Source: an uncultured Candidatus Binatia bacterium (GTDB taxonomy: Bacteria > Desulfobacterota > Binatia > Bin18). From it: DNA of 64,000 nt. Of the stretch, positions 39,095 through 48,343 are shown one piece after another (the stretch's first letter is position 1; the number at the start of each line of letters is the position of its first letter). The DNA lies in assembly GCA_958296235.1 (NCBI GenBank), contig OY282457.1, forward strand, positions 1,240,501 through 1,304,500. Reading direction: 5' to 3'. Position numbers and translations under genes: made by a program. The notes beneath the pieces were generated by a model that was not told the DNA's origin, searched no databases, and saw nothing but the letters and a program-made list of their open reading frames with translations.

Positions 39095-40678
39095 ATGACA
39101 CGGGAGACACAACCAGACTCACCCCCAAACTCACCCCATCTGACCGGCGCGGACGTTGCCATTCGGACCGCGGCCGCGGCTGGTATTGATGTCTGTTTTG
39201 CCAATCCAGGCACGACCGAGTTATACCTCGTGCAGGCCCTTGACCGCTGTCCGGGCATCAAGCCGGTGCTGGCAGTTTTTGAAGGGGTGTGTACGGGAGC
39301 CGCGGACGGTTATGCGCGGGTCGCCGGTCGCCCGGCTTTGGCCCTGCTCCATTTGGGCCCAGGGCTGGCCAACGGACAGGCTAATCTGCATAACGCCCGC
39401 AAAGCCCACTCGCCCGTGGTGTCCATTGTGGGCGAACATGCCACCTGGCATATTGCCGCCAACGCCCCGCTGACCGCGGACATCGAAACCCTGGCCCAGC
39501 CCATGTCGCAATTTGTCCTGACCGCAAACAGCCCGGACACGGTCGGGCAGGACATGGCCGAGGTCATTGCCCGCGCGGCCCGGTTGCCAACCGGCCCGAC
39601 CACCCTGATTCTGCCGGGCGATATCCAATGGGCACGCGTCACCACCCCGCCCGGCCAGCCGCAGATTGACGCGCCACCGCCCCCGCAGGTGGATGAGACC
39701 GAGCGCGCGGCCCGGGCGCTCCGTGCGGGCCAGGCCGCGCTGGTGCTGAGCGGCAGTGCGCTGCGCGCCGCCGGGCTGCAAGCCGCCGACCGGATCGAAC
39801 GCGCGACCGGCTGCCGGGTGCTGACACCAACCTTTCCACCCATTCAGGACCGCGGCATCGGCCTGATCTCTCCGGACAAAATCCCCTACGCGCCGGAACC
39901 GGCCAGCCAGCTCCTGGAGCCGTATAAACATGTCATATTGGCCGGCGCACACGAACCAGTGGCGTTTTTTGGCTATCCCAATACCCGCAGCAGTTTATGC
40001 GCGGAGGACGCCCAGCTTATTCAGCTATGCAGCGCCACGATCGACCCGGCGACCGCCCTCACCGCTCTCGCTGATGCGCTTGACGCGCCGGCTGTGCGCA
40101 CAGCGCCGGCCCGGCCCCGGCCGGAAGTGCCGAGCGGTCCCTTAACCCCGGCCACGCTGTGTAGCGCCCTGGCCGCGGCCCAGCCCGAGGGCGCGATTGT
40201 CATGGATGAGGGCGCTACCGCGGGGTTCGCCTATCATGGCATGGCCGGCGGAGCCCCGCCGTTTACGTATATGGCGCTGACAGGCGGTTCTATCGGCCAA
40301 GGGCTGCCGTGCGCGGTCGGCGCTGCGGCCGCGGCCCCGGACCGTCCGACCATCTGCCTCGAAGGCGACGGCTCTGCGCTGTACACTATTCAGTCCTTAT
40401 GGACTATGGCGCGCGAGCAGCAGCATCTGACCAGTATCATTTGCAAGAACAAAGCCTATTCCATTCTGCGCTGGGAGTTGGAGCGCGCCAAGATGACACC
40501 GGGAGCGGCCAGCTTGTCGCTGACGGCGCTCGATTCTCCTGAGTTCGACTTTGTGAAATTAGCCGAAGGCTTTGGCGTGGAAGGCCGGGCGGTGCATACT
40601 ACGCACGAACTCAACGAGGCCCTCCACTCCGCCTTCACAACCCCAGGACCGCTGCTCATTGAGGCCAATCTCGCATAG
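39095..40678 (+). CDS. Thiamine-diphosphate-dependent acetolactate-synthase-like enzyme
   Basis: 527 residues with the three-domain ThDP architecture. N-terminal PYR domain: CFANPGTTELYLVQAL with the catalytic Glu region in VLAVFEGVCTGAADGYARV; middle domain from about 190; C-terminal PP domain with the ThDP motif LEGDGSALYTIQSLW ending in ICKNKAYSIL, where the usual NN is NK. It resembles the acetolactate synthase/benzoylformate decarboxylase group often annotated as acetolactate synthase large subunit, but no small subunit or ilv gene is nearby, so a 2-keto acid decarboxylase is equally likely. Confidence 0.85.
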   Translation: MTRETQPDSPPNSPHLTGADVAIRTAAAAGIDVCFANPGTTELYLVQALDRCPGIKPVLAVFEGVCTGAADGYARVAGRPALALLHLGPGLANGQANLHNARKAHSPVVSIVGEHATWHIAANAPLTADIETLAQPMSQFVLTANSPDTVGQDMAEVIARAARLPTGPTTLILPGDIQWARVTTPPGQPQIDAPPPPQVDETERAARALRAGQAALVLSGSALRAAGLQAADRIERATGCRVLTPTFPPIQDRGIGLISPDKIPYAPEPASQLLEPYKHVILAGAHEPVAFFGYPNTRSSLCAEDAQLIQLCSATIDPATALTALADALDAPAVRTAPARPRPEVPSGPLTPATLCSALAAAQPEGAIVMDEGATAGFAYHGMAGGAPPFTYMALTGGSIGQGLPCAVGAAAAAPDRPTICLEGDGSALYTIQSLWTMAREQQHLTSIICKNKAYSILRWELERAKMTPGAASLSLTALDSPEFDFVKLAEGFGVEGRAVHTTHELNEALHSAFTTPGPLLIEANLA

Positions 40679-40710
40679 GCGCGTCGCTCGTTGAAGGGAG
40701 CTTCCTCACT

Positions 40711-40766
40711 GGGAGTGCCGGCTTCCAGCCTGCAAAAGAAACGCGGCCAGGATGGCCGCGCTCCCA
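40711..40766 (-). repeat. Two-hairpin dispersed repeat, copy 6 (inverted)
   Basis: Same unit on the minus strand: GCGGCCA-TCC-TGGCCGC intact; the second stem (TGCAGGCT/AGCCGGCA) has one unpaired position. It lies between the TPP gene and pncB. Confidence 0.85.
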
Positions 40767-40805
40767 GGATGAGACAGGATGAGACACGACTGTCACTAAA
40801 CGATC

Positions 40806-42278
40806 ATGAACATTCCGTCTGCACTGTACAATCACTCCCTGGCCCTGCTGACCGACCTCTACCAGCTCACTATGGCCTATGGCTATTGGAAGGCAGGACT
40901 CGCCGACCGGGAAGCCGTCTTCAATCTCTTCTTCCGCCACAACCCCTTTGGGGGCAGCTTCAGCATCGCCTGTGGCCTGGCATACGTGGTGGATTTTCTG
41001 AGTCATTTTCGGTTTGACGCGGACGACACGGCCTTTCTGACCGAGGTGCGCGGCACGGACGGCAGGCCCCTGTTCGACCCGGCGTTTCTTGACGCCTTGC
41101 AGTCCATGCGATTCAGTTGTCAGGTCGATGCCATCCCGGAAGGCACGCTGGTGTTCCCGCCCGAGCCCTTGGTCCGCGTCCAGGGGCCACTGATGCAGTG
41201 TCAGCTTATTGAAACGGCGCTGCTCAATCTGATCAACTTCCAAACGCTGGTCGCGACCAAAGCCGCTCGGATCTGCCTCACCACCAGGGGAGAGCCCGTC
41301 CTGGAGTTCGGCCTGCGCCGCGCCCAGGGCATCGACGGGGGCCTGGCAGCCAGCCGGGCCGCGTATATCGGCGGCTGTGACGCGACCTCGAACGTCCTGG
41401 CCGGGAAGCTGTTCGGGATTCCGGTCAGAGGGACGCACGCCCATAGCTGGGTGATGGTCTTTGATGACGATCTGGAAGCCTTCCAGACCTATGCCGAGGC
41501 CATGCCCAATAACTGCATCTTTCTGGTGGATACCTATAATACCCTGGAAGGGGTACGGAAGGCCGCCCAGGTGGGACGCTGGCTCCGGGCGCACGGCCAT
41601 GAAATGGTCGGCATCCGGCTCGATTCGGGCAACCTGGCCCAGCTGAGCATCACCGCCCGGAACATCCTGGACGAGAGCGGCTTTCCTGACGCGCGCATTG
41701 TCGGCAGTAGCGATCTGGATGAACACCTGATCACCCAGCTCAAGGCGCAGGGCAGCGCGATTGATGTGTGGGGGGTGGGGACGAAACTCGTGACCGCGTA
41801 CGACCAGCCCGCCCTGGGCGGGGTGTATAAGCTGACCGCGATCCGCTCCTCCGCTGGCGCGTGGCAGGACAGAATCAAGCTTTCGGAAGAGACGGTCAAA
41901 GTGACCAATCCAGATATTCCCCAGGTCCGCCGTTACCATACCCCCACCGCATTTCTGGGCGACGTGATGGTCGGCAAAGAGGCCAACCTCACAGACGGCT
42001 GCACCGTGGTCGATGTCAACGATCCGACCATACGCCGCCGGATTCCGGGAGACACAGCTTTTTCTGACCTGCTGGCTCCCGTGTTCCGTCGGGGCAGCGC
42101 CGTCTACGAAAGCCCGTCTCTGACCCACATCCGACAGCGGACCCAGGAGCAACTCGCCAGCTTGCCTGACGAGATCAAACGCTTGAACCAGCCCGGACAG
42201 TATCCGGTCGGGCTGGAAGCAAGCCTGTATGAACGCAAGGCCCAACTCATCCGTCAGGCAGCAGTCCATTCCGCCTGA
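40806..42278 (+). CDS. pncB: Nicotinate phosphoribosyltransferase
   Basis: ATP-assisted first step of the NAD salvage pathway from nicotinate. 490 residues: [19 protein letters not shown] at the N-terminus, [44 protein letters not shown] (about residues 165-187), [14 protein letters not shown] with the catalytic His, and [12 protein letters not shown] and [21 protein letters not shown]. Preceded by an inverted hairpin repeat; its ribosome-binding site is weak. Confidence 0.95.
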   Translation: MNIPSALYNHSLALLTDLYQLTMAYGYWKAGLADREAVFNLFFRHNPFGGSFSIACGLAYVVDFLSHFRFDADDTAFLTEVRGTDGRPLFDPAFLDALQSMRFSCQVDAIPEGTLVFPPEPLVRVQGPLMQCQLIETALLNLINFQTLVATKAARICLTTRGEPVLEFGLRRAQGIDGGLAASRAAYIGGCDATSNVLAGKLFGIPVRGTHAHSWVMVFDDDLEAFQTYAEAMPNNCIFLVDTYNTLEGVRKAAQVGRWLRAHGHEMVGIRLDSGNLAQLSITARNILDESGFPDARIVGSSDLDEHLITQLKAQGSAIDVWGVGTKLVTAYDQPALGGVYKLTAIRSSAGAWQDRIKLSEETVKVTNPDIPQVRRYHTPTAFLGDVMVGKEANLTDGCTVVDVNDPTIRRRIPGDTAFSDLLAPVFRRGSAVYESPSLTHIRQRTQEQLASLPDEIKRLNQPGQYPVGLEASLYERKAQLIRQAAVHSA

Positions 42279-42326
42279 CGGCCCCTGAGCCTGGTAATAT
42301 GCCGGCCGACATGTCATGTTCTCAGG

Positions 42327-42379
42327 TGGAGCGCGGCCATCCTGGCCGCGTCTCGTTGCGGGCTGGAAGCCCGCACTCC
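42327..42379 (+). repeat. Two-hairpin dispersed repeat, copy 7
   Basis: Consensus form with both stems intact, ending 17 bases before the enoyl-CoA hydratase start, so it would be in that transcript's leader. Confidence 0.9.
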
Positions 42380-42396
42380 TATAGAAGGGGAACATC

Positions 42397-43176
42397 ATGG
42401 AGCTGCAAGACATAGTGTATGAAAAACGTGGCCCGGCGGCCTGGATCACCCTCAATCGCCCGACCGTGCTGAATGCCCTCTCGCCCACGCTGGTCCGCAG
42501 TCTCAAGCGGGCCTGTACTGCTGCGCAAGAGGATACACAGGTGCGGGCCGTCGTCTTCACCGGCGCGGGTCGGGGATTTTGTGCCGGCGCTGACATCAGC
42601 GTCATGGAGCAAACACCTCTGGATGACTTCCGAACTTTTCTGCACGAGTTGGCGGCGACCTGGTCGTTGATCCGCACCCTGCCCAAGCCCACCATCGCCG
42701 CCATTAATGGCGTGGTTGTTGGCGCGGGATTCGAGCTGACGCTGGTGTGCGATTTTCGTATTGCCGCAGATACCGCTCGGCTCGGGTCGGCCGAGGTCAA
42801 TATCAACCAACCCATGACCAACGGCGCCACGGTGATGCTGCCCCGCCTGATTGGCGAGACCAAGGCAAAAGAACTCGGTCTGACGGGGAATATCATCGAT
42901 GCCACCGAAGCCGAACGGATCGGTCTGCTCAACGCCTGCGTGCAACCGGACGCTCTCTTCGCGCGCGTCCAGGCCCTGGTCGATACCCTGGTCAGCCGCG
43001 GGCCCATTGCCATCTCCCAGGTCAAACAGTGCTTTGCCCGCAACCGGGATGTTGACATGGAAACGGCAATCATGGTCGAAAATGAAGCTGCGACCGCGTG
43101 CTTTGTATCCGACGATCAGCAAGAGGGCCTGCGCGCCTTTCGTGAAAAACGCGCGCCACGCTGGTCAGGGACATAG
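42397..43176 (+). CDS. Enoyl-CoA hydratase/isomerase family protein
   Basis: Crotonase-fold enzyme of 259 residues. Oxyanion-hole segments are AVVFTGAGRGFCAGADISVM (first) and AAINGVVVGAGFELTLVCDFRIA (second); the latter carries Glu in the position of one catalytic acid, while the position of the second usual Glu shows AEVNINQPMTNG, so both acids are probably present. First gene of a short plus-strand operon with a VOC protein, an NHL-repeat protein and a 2-hydroxyacid dehydrogenase. Substrate unknown. Confidence 0.9.
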   Translation: MELQDIVYEKRGPAAWITLNRPTVLNALSPTLVRSLKRACTAAQEDTQVRAVVFTGAGRGFCAGADISVMEQTPLDDFRTFLHELAATWSLIRTLPKPTIAAINGVVVGAGFELTLVCDFRIAADTARLGSAEVNINQPMTNGATVMLPRLIGETKAKELGLTGNIIDATEAERIGLLNACVQPDALFARVQALVDTLVSRGPIAISQVKQCFARNRDVDMETAIMVENEAATACFVSDDQQEGLRAFREKRAPRWSGT

Positions 43177-43207
43177 GGGCCGAGCAAAGAGCGAAAGGAG
43201 GCTGACA

Positions 43208-43654
43208 ATGAAAATTCGCAACACCTCACATATTGCCATTGGGGTCAGCAATATGGAGCAATCGCTTACATTTTATCGGGACATCTTGGGGCTGCGGGTC
43301 ACTCTGGACGATCCGCTCGAAAATCCGGGCGGGGCCTTGGCCAAGCCGCGCCACGGGGTGTATCTGCGTTGGGACGATGGGCCGGACGCCACGTTTATCG
43401 TCCTGTCGGAGAACCAGCCGGTTTCCGGCGGAGCGCTCAGCCTCAATCAGGTTGGCATTCACCATTTTGCTTTTTGGGTGGACGACCTCGAAGCCACGTT
43501 TGCAAAAGTCCGGGCCGCCGGAGCGCCTGTCGTTATGCCACCCACGACCTTTGATAGTGTTGCCTATGGCGAAGAGCCGGGCGGGCAGGTCCTGACCACA
43601 CTCTTCAAAGACCCCGACGGTATCGTGCTGCAACTCGATCAGCGGGTCGCGTAA
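43208..43654 (+). CDS. VOC family (glyoxalase/methylmalonyl-CoA epimerase-like) protein
   Basis: 148 residues with two beta-alpha-beta-beta-beta modules: TSHIAIGVSNMEQSLTFYRDILGL with metal-ligand His8, then GIHHFAFWVDDLEATFAKV with a second His, and DPDGIVLQLDQ near the end carrying the last ligand region. AAAGGAGG lies 6 bases before the ATG. The layout resembles methylmalonyl-CoA epimerase and glyoxalase I, but the reaction cannot be fixed from sequence alone. Confidence 0.88.
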   Translation: MKIRNTSHIAIGVSNMEQSLTFYRDILGLRVTLDDPLENPGGALAKPRHGVYLRWDDGPDATFIVLSENQPVSGGALSLNQVGIHHFAFWVDDLEATFAKVRAAGAPVVMPPTTFDSVAYGEEPGGQVLTTLFKDPDGIVLQLDQRVA

Positions 43655-43664
43655 AGGAGGACCT

Positions 43665-44651
43665 ATGGCGCTGGGACAGAATAAGGTCGAATACGAGGTC
43701 ATCGAAGGCTGGGAACACCTGCCCGAAGGCTGGTCGTTTGTTGAGGTTGCCGGGGTCGCGACCGACTCGCAGGACCGGGTGTACGCCTTTAACCGTGGCG
43801 AGCATCCCATGATCGTTTTTGATCGGGACGGCACGTTTCTCAACGCGTGGGGAGAAGATATCTTTACCAACGCCCACGGCATCTTTATCGGTCCTGATGA
43901 TACCATCTATTGTGCCGACAACTTCGACCATACGGTCCGTCTCTTCACCCCGGACGGGACCCTCGTCAAAACGCTGGGCGAGAAAGATACGCCCGCGCAG
44001 ACCGGCTTTCAGGCCTGGACCACTCCGGTCCAACAATCCGCCGGTCCATTCAATATGGTCACGAACGTCGCCCTCTCACCCCAAGGCGATATGTATATCG
44101 CCGATGGCTATGGCAACGCGCGAGTGCATAAATTCTCGGCCGCGGGGGAACTCCAGTTCTCCTGGGGGGAGCCCGGCAGTGGCCCCGGACAGTTCAAAAT
44201 ACCCCACGCGATTGCCGTTGACCGGCGCGGAAGGGTGTATGTCGCCGACCGGGAGAATTCGCGCATTCAGCTTTTCAGCGGGGAAGGCGCGTATATCACC
44301 GAGTGGACGCATGTGAATCGACCGGACGATCTGTATATCGACGCAGACGAAAACCTTTTTGTCGCCGAACTGGGTTTCAAGGTCGCTCATATGCCGAATA
44401 ATCTGGGGGCCGCGGTGCCACCGCACGAACCACCCGCATGTGTGACCGTGCTCACTCTGGATGGAGAGGTTCAACACCGCTTTGGCGGGCATGGCCTGGA
44501 ACCGGGCAATTTCTATGCGCCGCACGGCATCTGGGCCGACTCGCGCGGCGATCTCTACGTCAGCGAAGTGAACTATAGCGCCGGCGGGAGACAGGGCTTG
44601 ATTCCCCTTGACGGGCATGTGTTGCAAAAATTCGTTCGACTCCAGAAATGA
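43665..44651 (+). CDS. NHL-repeat beta-propeller protein
   Basis: 328 residues made of NHL repeats: VATDSQDRVYAFNRGEHPM, GIFIGPDDTIYCADNFDHTV, VALSPQGDMYIADGYGNARVH, AIAVDRRGRVYVADRENSRI, and GIWADSRGDLYVSEVNY, consistent with a six-bladed propeller. No signal peptide. Similar to the propeller of peptidyl-alpha-hydroxyglycine alpha-amidating lyase and to 6-bladed proteins found beside catabolic genes. AAAGGAGGACCT gives a strong ribosome-binding site 11 bases after the VOC stop, so the genes are co-expressed. Confidence 0.88.
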   Translation: MALGQNKVEYEVIEGWEHLPEGWSFVEVAGVATDSQDRVYAFNRGEHPMIVFDRDGTFLNAWGEDIFTNAHGIFIGPDDTIYCADNFDHTVRLFTPDGTLVKTLGEKDTPAQTGFQAWTTPVQQSAGPFNMVTNVALSPQGDMYIADGYGNARVHKFSAAGELQFSWGEPGSGPGQFKIPHAIAVDRRGRVYVADRENSRIQLFSGEGAYITEWTHVNRPDDLYIDADENLFVAELGFKVAHMPNNLGAAVPPHEPPACVTVLTLDGEVQHRFGGHGLEPGNFYAPHGIWADSRGDLYVSEVNYSAGGRQGLIPLDGHVLQKFVRLQK

Positions 44652-44672
44652 TTCCAGCCCGGAGACAGATGT

Positions 44673-45623
44673 ATGGCACGCGTTGCGGTTCTGGACGATT
44701 ATCAGGATGTTGCTCGAAAGATGACGGATTGGAGCGTCCTGCCGGCGGACGTTGAGGTCACGGTATTTCGCGATCACCTCACGGACCAGGCCGCCGTGGC
44801 CGAACGGCTCAGGGACTTCGACATCGTCATGGCGATGCGGGAACGGACACCCTTCCCGCGTACGCTGCTGGAGCAGTTGCCCCAGTTGCAATTATTGACC
44901 ACAACGGGCATGCGCAACGCCGCCATCGATATGCAGGCCGCAGCAGACTGCAAGGTCCTGGTATGCGGAACCGACGGCATCCTGTATCCAACCGCCGAGC
45001 TCACCTGGGGTCTGATTTTATCGCTCCTGCGTCATATTCCAGACGAGGACCGCGCCACCCGAGCGGGGCGCTGGCAGGTCAGTATGGGGCTGGGGCTGAG
45101 TGGCAAAACACTCGGGCTGATGGGGCTGGGCCGGTTAGGGGCAGAGGTGGCCAGAGTCGGCAACGCCTTTCAGATGGACGTCATTGCCTGGAGCCAGAAT
45201 CTGACCGCCGAGATCGCGGCTGAGCGCGGCGCGACCCTGGTGAGTAAAGACGAACTCCTGGCCCGCGCCGACATTCTCTCGATTCATCTGGTCCTGAGCG
45301 CCCGCTCGCGCGGTCTCATCGGACGCCGGGAACTCAACCAAATGAAGCCTACGGCCTATTTGATTAACACCTCACGGGGACCGATTGTTGATGAGGCAGC
45401 GCTTATCGCAGCCCTCCGTCAGGGAACGATTGCAGGGGCGGGTTTGGATGTGTTTGATGCGGAGCCCTTGCCGCTGGACCATCCGCTGCGGCGTATGGCC
45501 CATACCATCATCACGCCTCATATTGGCTATGTGACGGAGGAGACGTATAGCGTCTTCTTTGACGAAACGGTGGAAAATATTCAGGCCTTTTTGCAGGGCG
45601 CTCCAATACGGGTATTGCATTAA
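44673..45623 (+). CDS. D-2-hydroxyacid dehydrogenase family protein
   Basis: NAD-dependent dehydrogenase of 316 residues. Rossmann motif GLMGLGRLGAEVARVG around residues 149-164, catalytic Arg in INTSRGPIVDEAAL, and the C-terminal His in IITPHIGYVTEE, with Glu between them in AGLDVFDAEPLP. Similar to D-3-phosphoglycerate dehydrogenase and hydroxypyruvate reductase without the regulatory domain. Last gene of the ECH/VOC/NHL operon; faces the LLM gene tail to tail. Confidence 0.92.
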   Translation: MARVAVLDDYQDVARKMTDWSVLPADVEVTVFRDHLTDQAAVAERLRDFDIVMAMRERTPFPRTLLEQLPQLQLLTTTGMRNAAIDMQAAADCKVLVCGTDGILYPTAELTWGLILSLLRHIPDEDRATRAGRWQVSMGLGLSGKTLGLMGLGRLGAEVARVGNAFQMDVIAWSQNLTAEIAAERGATLVSKDELLARADILSIHLVLSARSRGLIGRRELNQMKPTAYLINTSRGPIVDEAALIAALRQGTIAGAGLDVFDAEPLPLDHPLRRMAHTIITPHIGYVTEETYSVFFDETVENIQAFLQGAPIRVLH

Positions 45624-45672
45624 AGCCCGCTCACAACAGCCGACCGGGCTCGACGACGCAGAGCGGCCGGCC

Positions 45673-46524
45673 TCACGCCAGGCGTTGCGCAATCTCGGCG
45701 TAGGTGTCCAGGAAGGGCAGAATCACCTCGCGGCCTTCGGTTGGAATGCGCACGGCGGTTCTGACGGCTCCCATATCCCGGTAGCGCCCCAGGCGTTGCT
45801 CGTCCGGGGTGTCGATGCAGAAAAACGAGATGGGAATGGAGCCCGGGGCGCGCCCCGCTTTTTCCATGCGTTCGTTCAGATCGGCCACCGCGGCCGGCCA
45901 GTCGTCAATCAGGGTCTCGATGGGCAGCCAACCGTCGCAGTGATCGGCTACGCGCTGCCGGCCCAGCTTGGAGCTCATACTGCCCAGAATAATGGGCGGA
46001 TGCGGCACGGTCAGCGGCTTGGGATAGGACCAGACCCGGTCGAAGTTCACGAACTCACCGTGGTAGGAAGCTTCTTCTTGAGTCCACAGGGCTTTCATGG
46101 CCTCGATATGCTCTTTGAAGACCTGCCAGCGCCGGTTGGGAGGGGTGCCGTGGTTGCGCATTTCTTCCCGAATCCAGCCGGCACCCACGCCGAACAGGAA
46201 ACGGCCGTTGGAGATGCGGTCCAGGGTTGCCACCTGCTTGGCCTGGTACAAGGGCTCGTGCTCGATAACCAGCGAGACGCCAGTACCCAACAGGATTTTC
46301 TCGGTCACAGCCGCGGCCGCGGCCAGACTTGAGAACGGGTCGGACATGTGGATGTATTCTTTGGGCAGCGGACCACCGGCCGGCCAGGGGGTTTCCCGAC
46401 TCGCCGGAATATGGGTGTGTTCGGGCACCCACAGGGACTCAAATCCGCGCTCTTCGCAGGCGACCGCCAACTCTGCCGCCGGCATGGTGTATTCGGTATT
46501 AAAACTGAAAATGCCAAGTTTCAT
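45673..46524 (-). CDS. LLM class flavin/F420-dependent oxidoreductase
   Basis: Bacterial-luciferase-like TIM barrel of 283 residues: MKLGIFSFNTEYTMPAAELA, FESLWVPEHTHIPAS, LGTGVSLVIEHEPLYQAKQV, GRFLFGVGAGWIREEM and a late HCDGWLPIE. The set of motifs matches F420-dependent subfamilies (TIGR03619-like), but FMN cannot be excluded. Last gene of an operon with two MaoC hydratases and a HisI-like protein, with 28 bases between it and the latter. Confidence 0.88.
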   Translation of the reverse strand: MKLGIFSFNTEYTMPAAELAVACEERGFESLWVPEHTHIPASRETPWPAGGPLPKEYIHMSDPFSSLAAAAAVTEKILLGTGVSLVIEHEPLYQAKQVATLDRISNGRFLFGVGAGWIREEMRNHGTPPNRRWQVFKEHIEAMKALWTQEEASYHGEFVNFDRVWSYPKPLTVPHPPIILGSMSSKLGRQRVADHCDGWLPIETLIDDWPAAVADLNERMEKAGRAPGSIPISFFCIDTPDEQRLGRYRDMGAVRTAVRIPTEGREVILPFLDTYAEIAQRLA

Positions 46525-46552
46525 ACGCCGGCTCCTTCCAGGTCAAAGCGTA

Positions 46553-46960
46553 TCAGACGAATTCGAGCTCCCGGTCCATAGCCGTTGTGGAGCGGTAATA
46601 GCACGTCTGCCGGGCCTGACCGGCGGCGTCTCTGGTGTGACACACTCCGCCACTGCGGGGGATGACGCGGTACAGCACGGAATTCTGTTCACAGTTGACG
46701 CGGACGTCAATCAGATCAAGCACATCGCCCGAGGTGGCGCCCTTCCGCCATAACTCGTTCCGCGAGGTAGACCACAGCACGGCTTGTCGGGTTTTGAACG
46801 TCTCCTGGAGCGCCAGGTCATTCGCATAGCCGATAAACAGCACCTCGCCATTCTCGGCGTGTTGCAAAACGACCGGAATGACATCCTGGTCGGTTTTGGC
46901 GACCTTGCGTAACTTCTTGAAATCGAGGCTGAGCGTCTGGCCTTCTTCAAGGATATTCAT
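46553..46960 (-). CDS. HisI-like (phosphoribosyl-AMP cyclohydrolase fold) protein with altered metal site
   Basis: 135 residues along the whole HisI domain: VIPVVLQHAENGEVLFIGYA, LWSTSRNELWRKGATSGDV, then VRVNCEQNS and GVCHT...TCYYR. The zinc cysteines (90, 107, 120) and the CHT His remain, but the usual DCDxD metal motif reads NCEQN: all three Asp are replaced (Asn89, Glu91, Asn93). It lies outside any his operon, between a MaoC hydratase and an LLM oxidoreductase, so it is more likely a repurposed paralog than the histidine enzyme. Confidence 0.8.
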   Translation of the reverse strand: MNILEEGQTLSLDFKKLRKVAKTDQDVIPVVLQHAENGEVLFIGYANDLALQETFKTRQAVLWSTSRNELWRKGATSGDVLDLIDVRVNCEQNSVLYRVIPRSGGVCHTRDAAGQARQTCYYRSTTAMDRELEFV

Positions 46961-46976
46961 GTGGGGACCCCTCTTC

Positions 46977-47498
46977 CTAATAGCCGGCGTCTTCGTACGG
47001 TCCCAGACCGCGTTTATAGATCAAGAGTTTCCGCTCGAACGAGCAGACTTCCTGGCTGTCTTGATTGACCGCCCGGGTGCGGACGTGCAAAACCGCCTGA
47101 GCCGGGCGGGAGCGCGATTCCCGCTTCCCGAGCAGTTCGGACTCGGCATAAATCGTATCGCCGGCTTTCACCGGGGTCGGCAGTTTGACCTCGGTCCAGC
47201 CGAGGTTGGCCACGACCTTATTAAACGTTTTCGTTGTCATGGCAGTGACCGCGCTCAACACCAGGGTTTCACTGATTATGTTTTCTCCGCCATAGACCTT
47301 ATGATTATACACCGCGTCGGCAGTGCGGGCTGAGAGGTCGGCAGACCGAAAGGTGTGTTGCCGGTTGTCCTCAGCCGTGAAGGTTCGTCCTGGCCGGTGT
47401 TCAAAGACCTGACCAACTTCAAAGTCTTCAAACTCGATACCCGCGATCTCCATAAAAACATTGTCGTCAAGTTTTCGGTGCGAATGAAACTGACTCAT
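46977..47498 (-). CDS. MaoC family dehydratase (second of a pair)
   Basis: Hot-dog-fold hydratase-like protein of 173 residues: FEDFEVGQVFEHRPGRTFTAEDN, where family members carry the Asp of the hydratase site, then KVYGGENIISETLVLSAV and GDTIYAESELLGKRES. AGGTGA precedes the ATG at 47498. It is 22 bases from a paralogous MaoC gene; two such domains are fused in mesaconyl-CoA hydratase, so the two proteins may form a heterodimer acting on an acyl-CoA. Confidence 0.88.
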   Translation of the reverse strand: MSQFHSHRKLDDNVFMEIAGIEFEDFEVGQVFEHRPGRTFTAEDNRQHTFRSADLSARTADAVYNHKVYGGENIISETLVLSAVTAMTTKTFNKVVANLGWTEVKLPTPVKAGDTIYAESELLGKRESRSRPAQAVLHVRTRAVNQDSQEVCSFERKLLIYKRGLGPYEDAGY

Positions 47499-47520
47499 GG
47501 CGATTCACCTGTGATCTCTC

Positions 47521-48048
47521 CTAATAATTTGCATCTGCAAATGGCACGGCGTCGCGTTTATACAGCAGCAGGTCGTAGCCCATAACGCACACGAGCTGAC
47601 CGTCTTGATTGAGGCCTCTGGTTTCAACTGTGAGCTTGCCACACGAAGCATCACCCGCAACCTCCTCCTTGGCGGTAATCTCGGTCTCGGCGTAGAGCGT
47701 GTCTCCACCAAAGACGGGGGCCGTCATATTGAGCGCGGACCAGCCCAGGATGCGCGTTTTCTTAAAGAATGTTTTCCAGGTCATACCGATCAGGCGTTGC
47801 AGGGTCAGGGTGCTGACGACCAGGGGTTTTTTCCACTCGGTCCTGGAGGCGTAGTGGGCATCAAAATGGATCATGGCCTGGTTGAGCGTATCAAACGATT
47901 CTTCAATATTGTCCTGTTGGGTAATCGTCAAACCGGGCCGATGTTTGAAAATCTGCCCGACCCGGAAGTCCTCAAAGTCGAGTCCGTAGCGTTCTCGAAA
48001 CCGCTTCTCCCCAACCTGTATATGCGACGCATAAGCAAATTCGGCCAT
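47521..48048 (-). CDS. MaoC family dehydratase (first of a pair)
   Basis: Hot-dog-fold protein of 175 residues: LDFEDFRVGQIFKHRPGLTITQQDN, ALNMTAPVFGGDTLYAETEI and LVCVMGYDLLLYKRD. Clearly a paralog of the next gene (shared FEDFxVGQxFxHRPG block, GDT(I/L)YAE and LLIYKR-like ending). The ATG at 48048 is chosen, with GGAG a few bases upstream; a TTG at 48063 is in frame. First gene of the four-gene operon ending at 45673. Confidence 0.88.
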   Translation of the reverse strand: MAEFAYASHIQVGEKRFRERYGLDFEDFRVGQIFKHRPGLTITQQDNIEESFDTLNQAMIHFDAHYASRTEWKKPLVVSTLTLQRLIGMTWKTFFKKTRILGWSALNMTAPVFGGDTLYAETEITAKEEVAGDASCGKLTVETRGLNQDGQLVCVMGYDLLLYKRDAVPFADANY

Positions 48049-48343
48049 AACACTCCACTCCAATCTTCACGCCTCTGACAGGGTATCTGACAGGGCGGTC
48101 AGCCTACCAGGAATCCTGCCGCTCGGGTAGAGTCTGCCCTGTCACTGGCGGTCGAATGATGAACCACTCGTCCGATCAACAGGCCTGACGCTGCGGGTAG
48201 GGACGCAGACGGCGAACCCGTATGGAGCGGGCAAACAGCCCGCACGCTGAGGAGAAGGCGCGGCGTATTGCCGAGTCAGTGGCGCAGGACCGCGGTACAA
48301 CCAGGGGGACACGGATTATGCCGGACTCAGCCGGCCGACGGGG
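48049..48343. other. Gene-free stretch between maoC operon and DoxX gene
   Basis: No coding frame with support. The direct repeat TCTGACAGGG occurs twice near 48074-48096, and several CG-rich short palindromes follow; no promoter, tRNA or known RNA is recognised. Confidence 0.4.

Noticed and set aside
40656-43073. Open frame of about 805 codons on the minus strand
   Set aside because: Antisense to pncB and the enoyl-CoA hydratase gene, both of which have clear family motifs. High GC content keeps the antisense frame open; the translation is low-complexity and crosses a dispersed repeat.
48049-48343. tRNA or small RNA gene in the gene-free stretch
   Set aside because: No cloverleaf or conserved tRNA loop sequence could be found.
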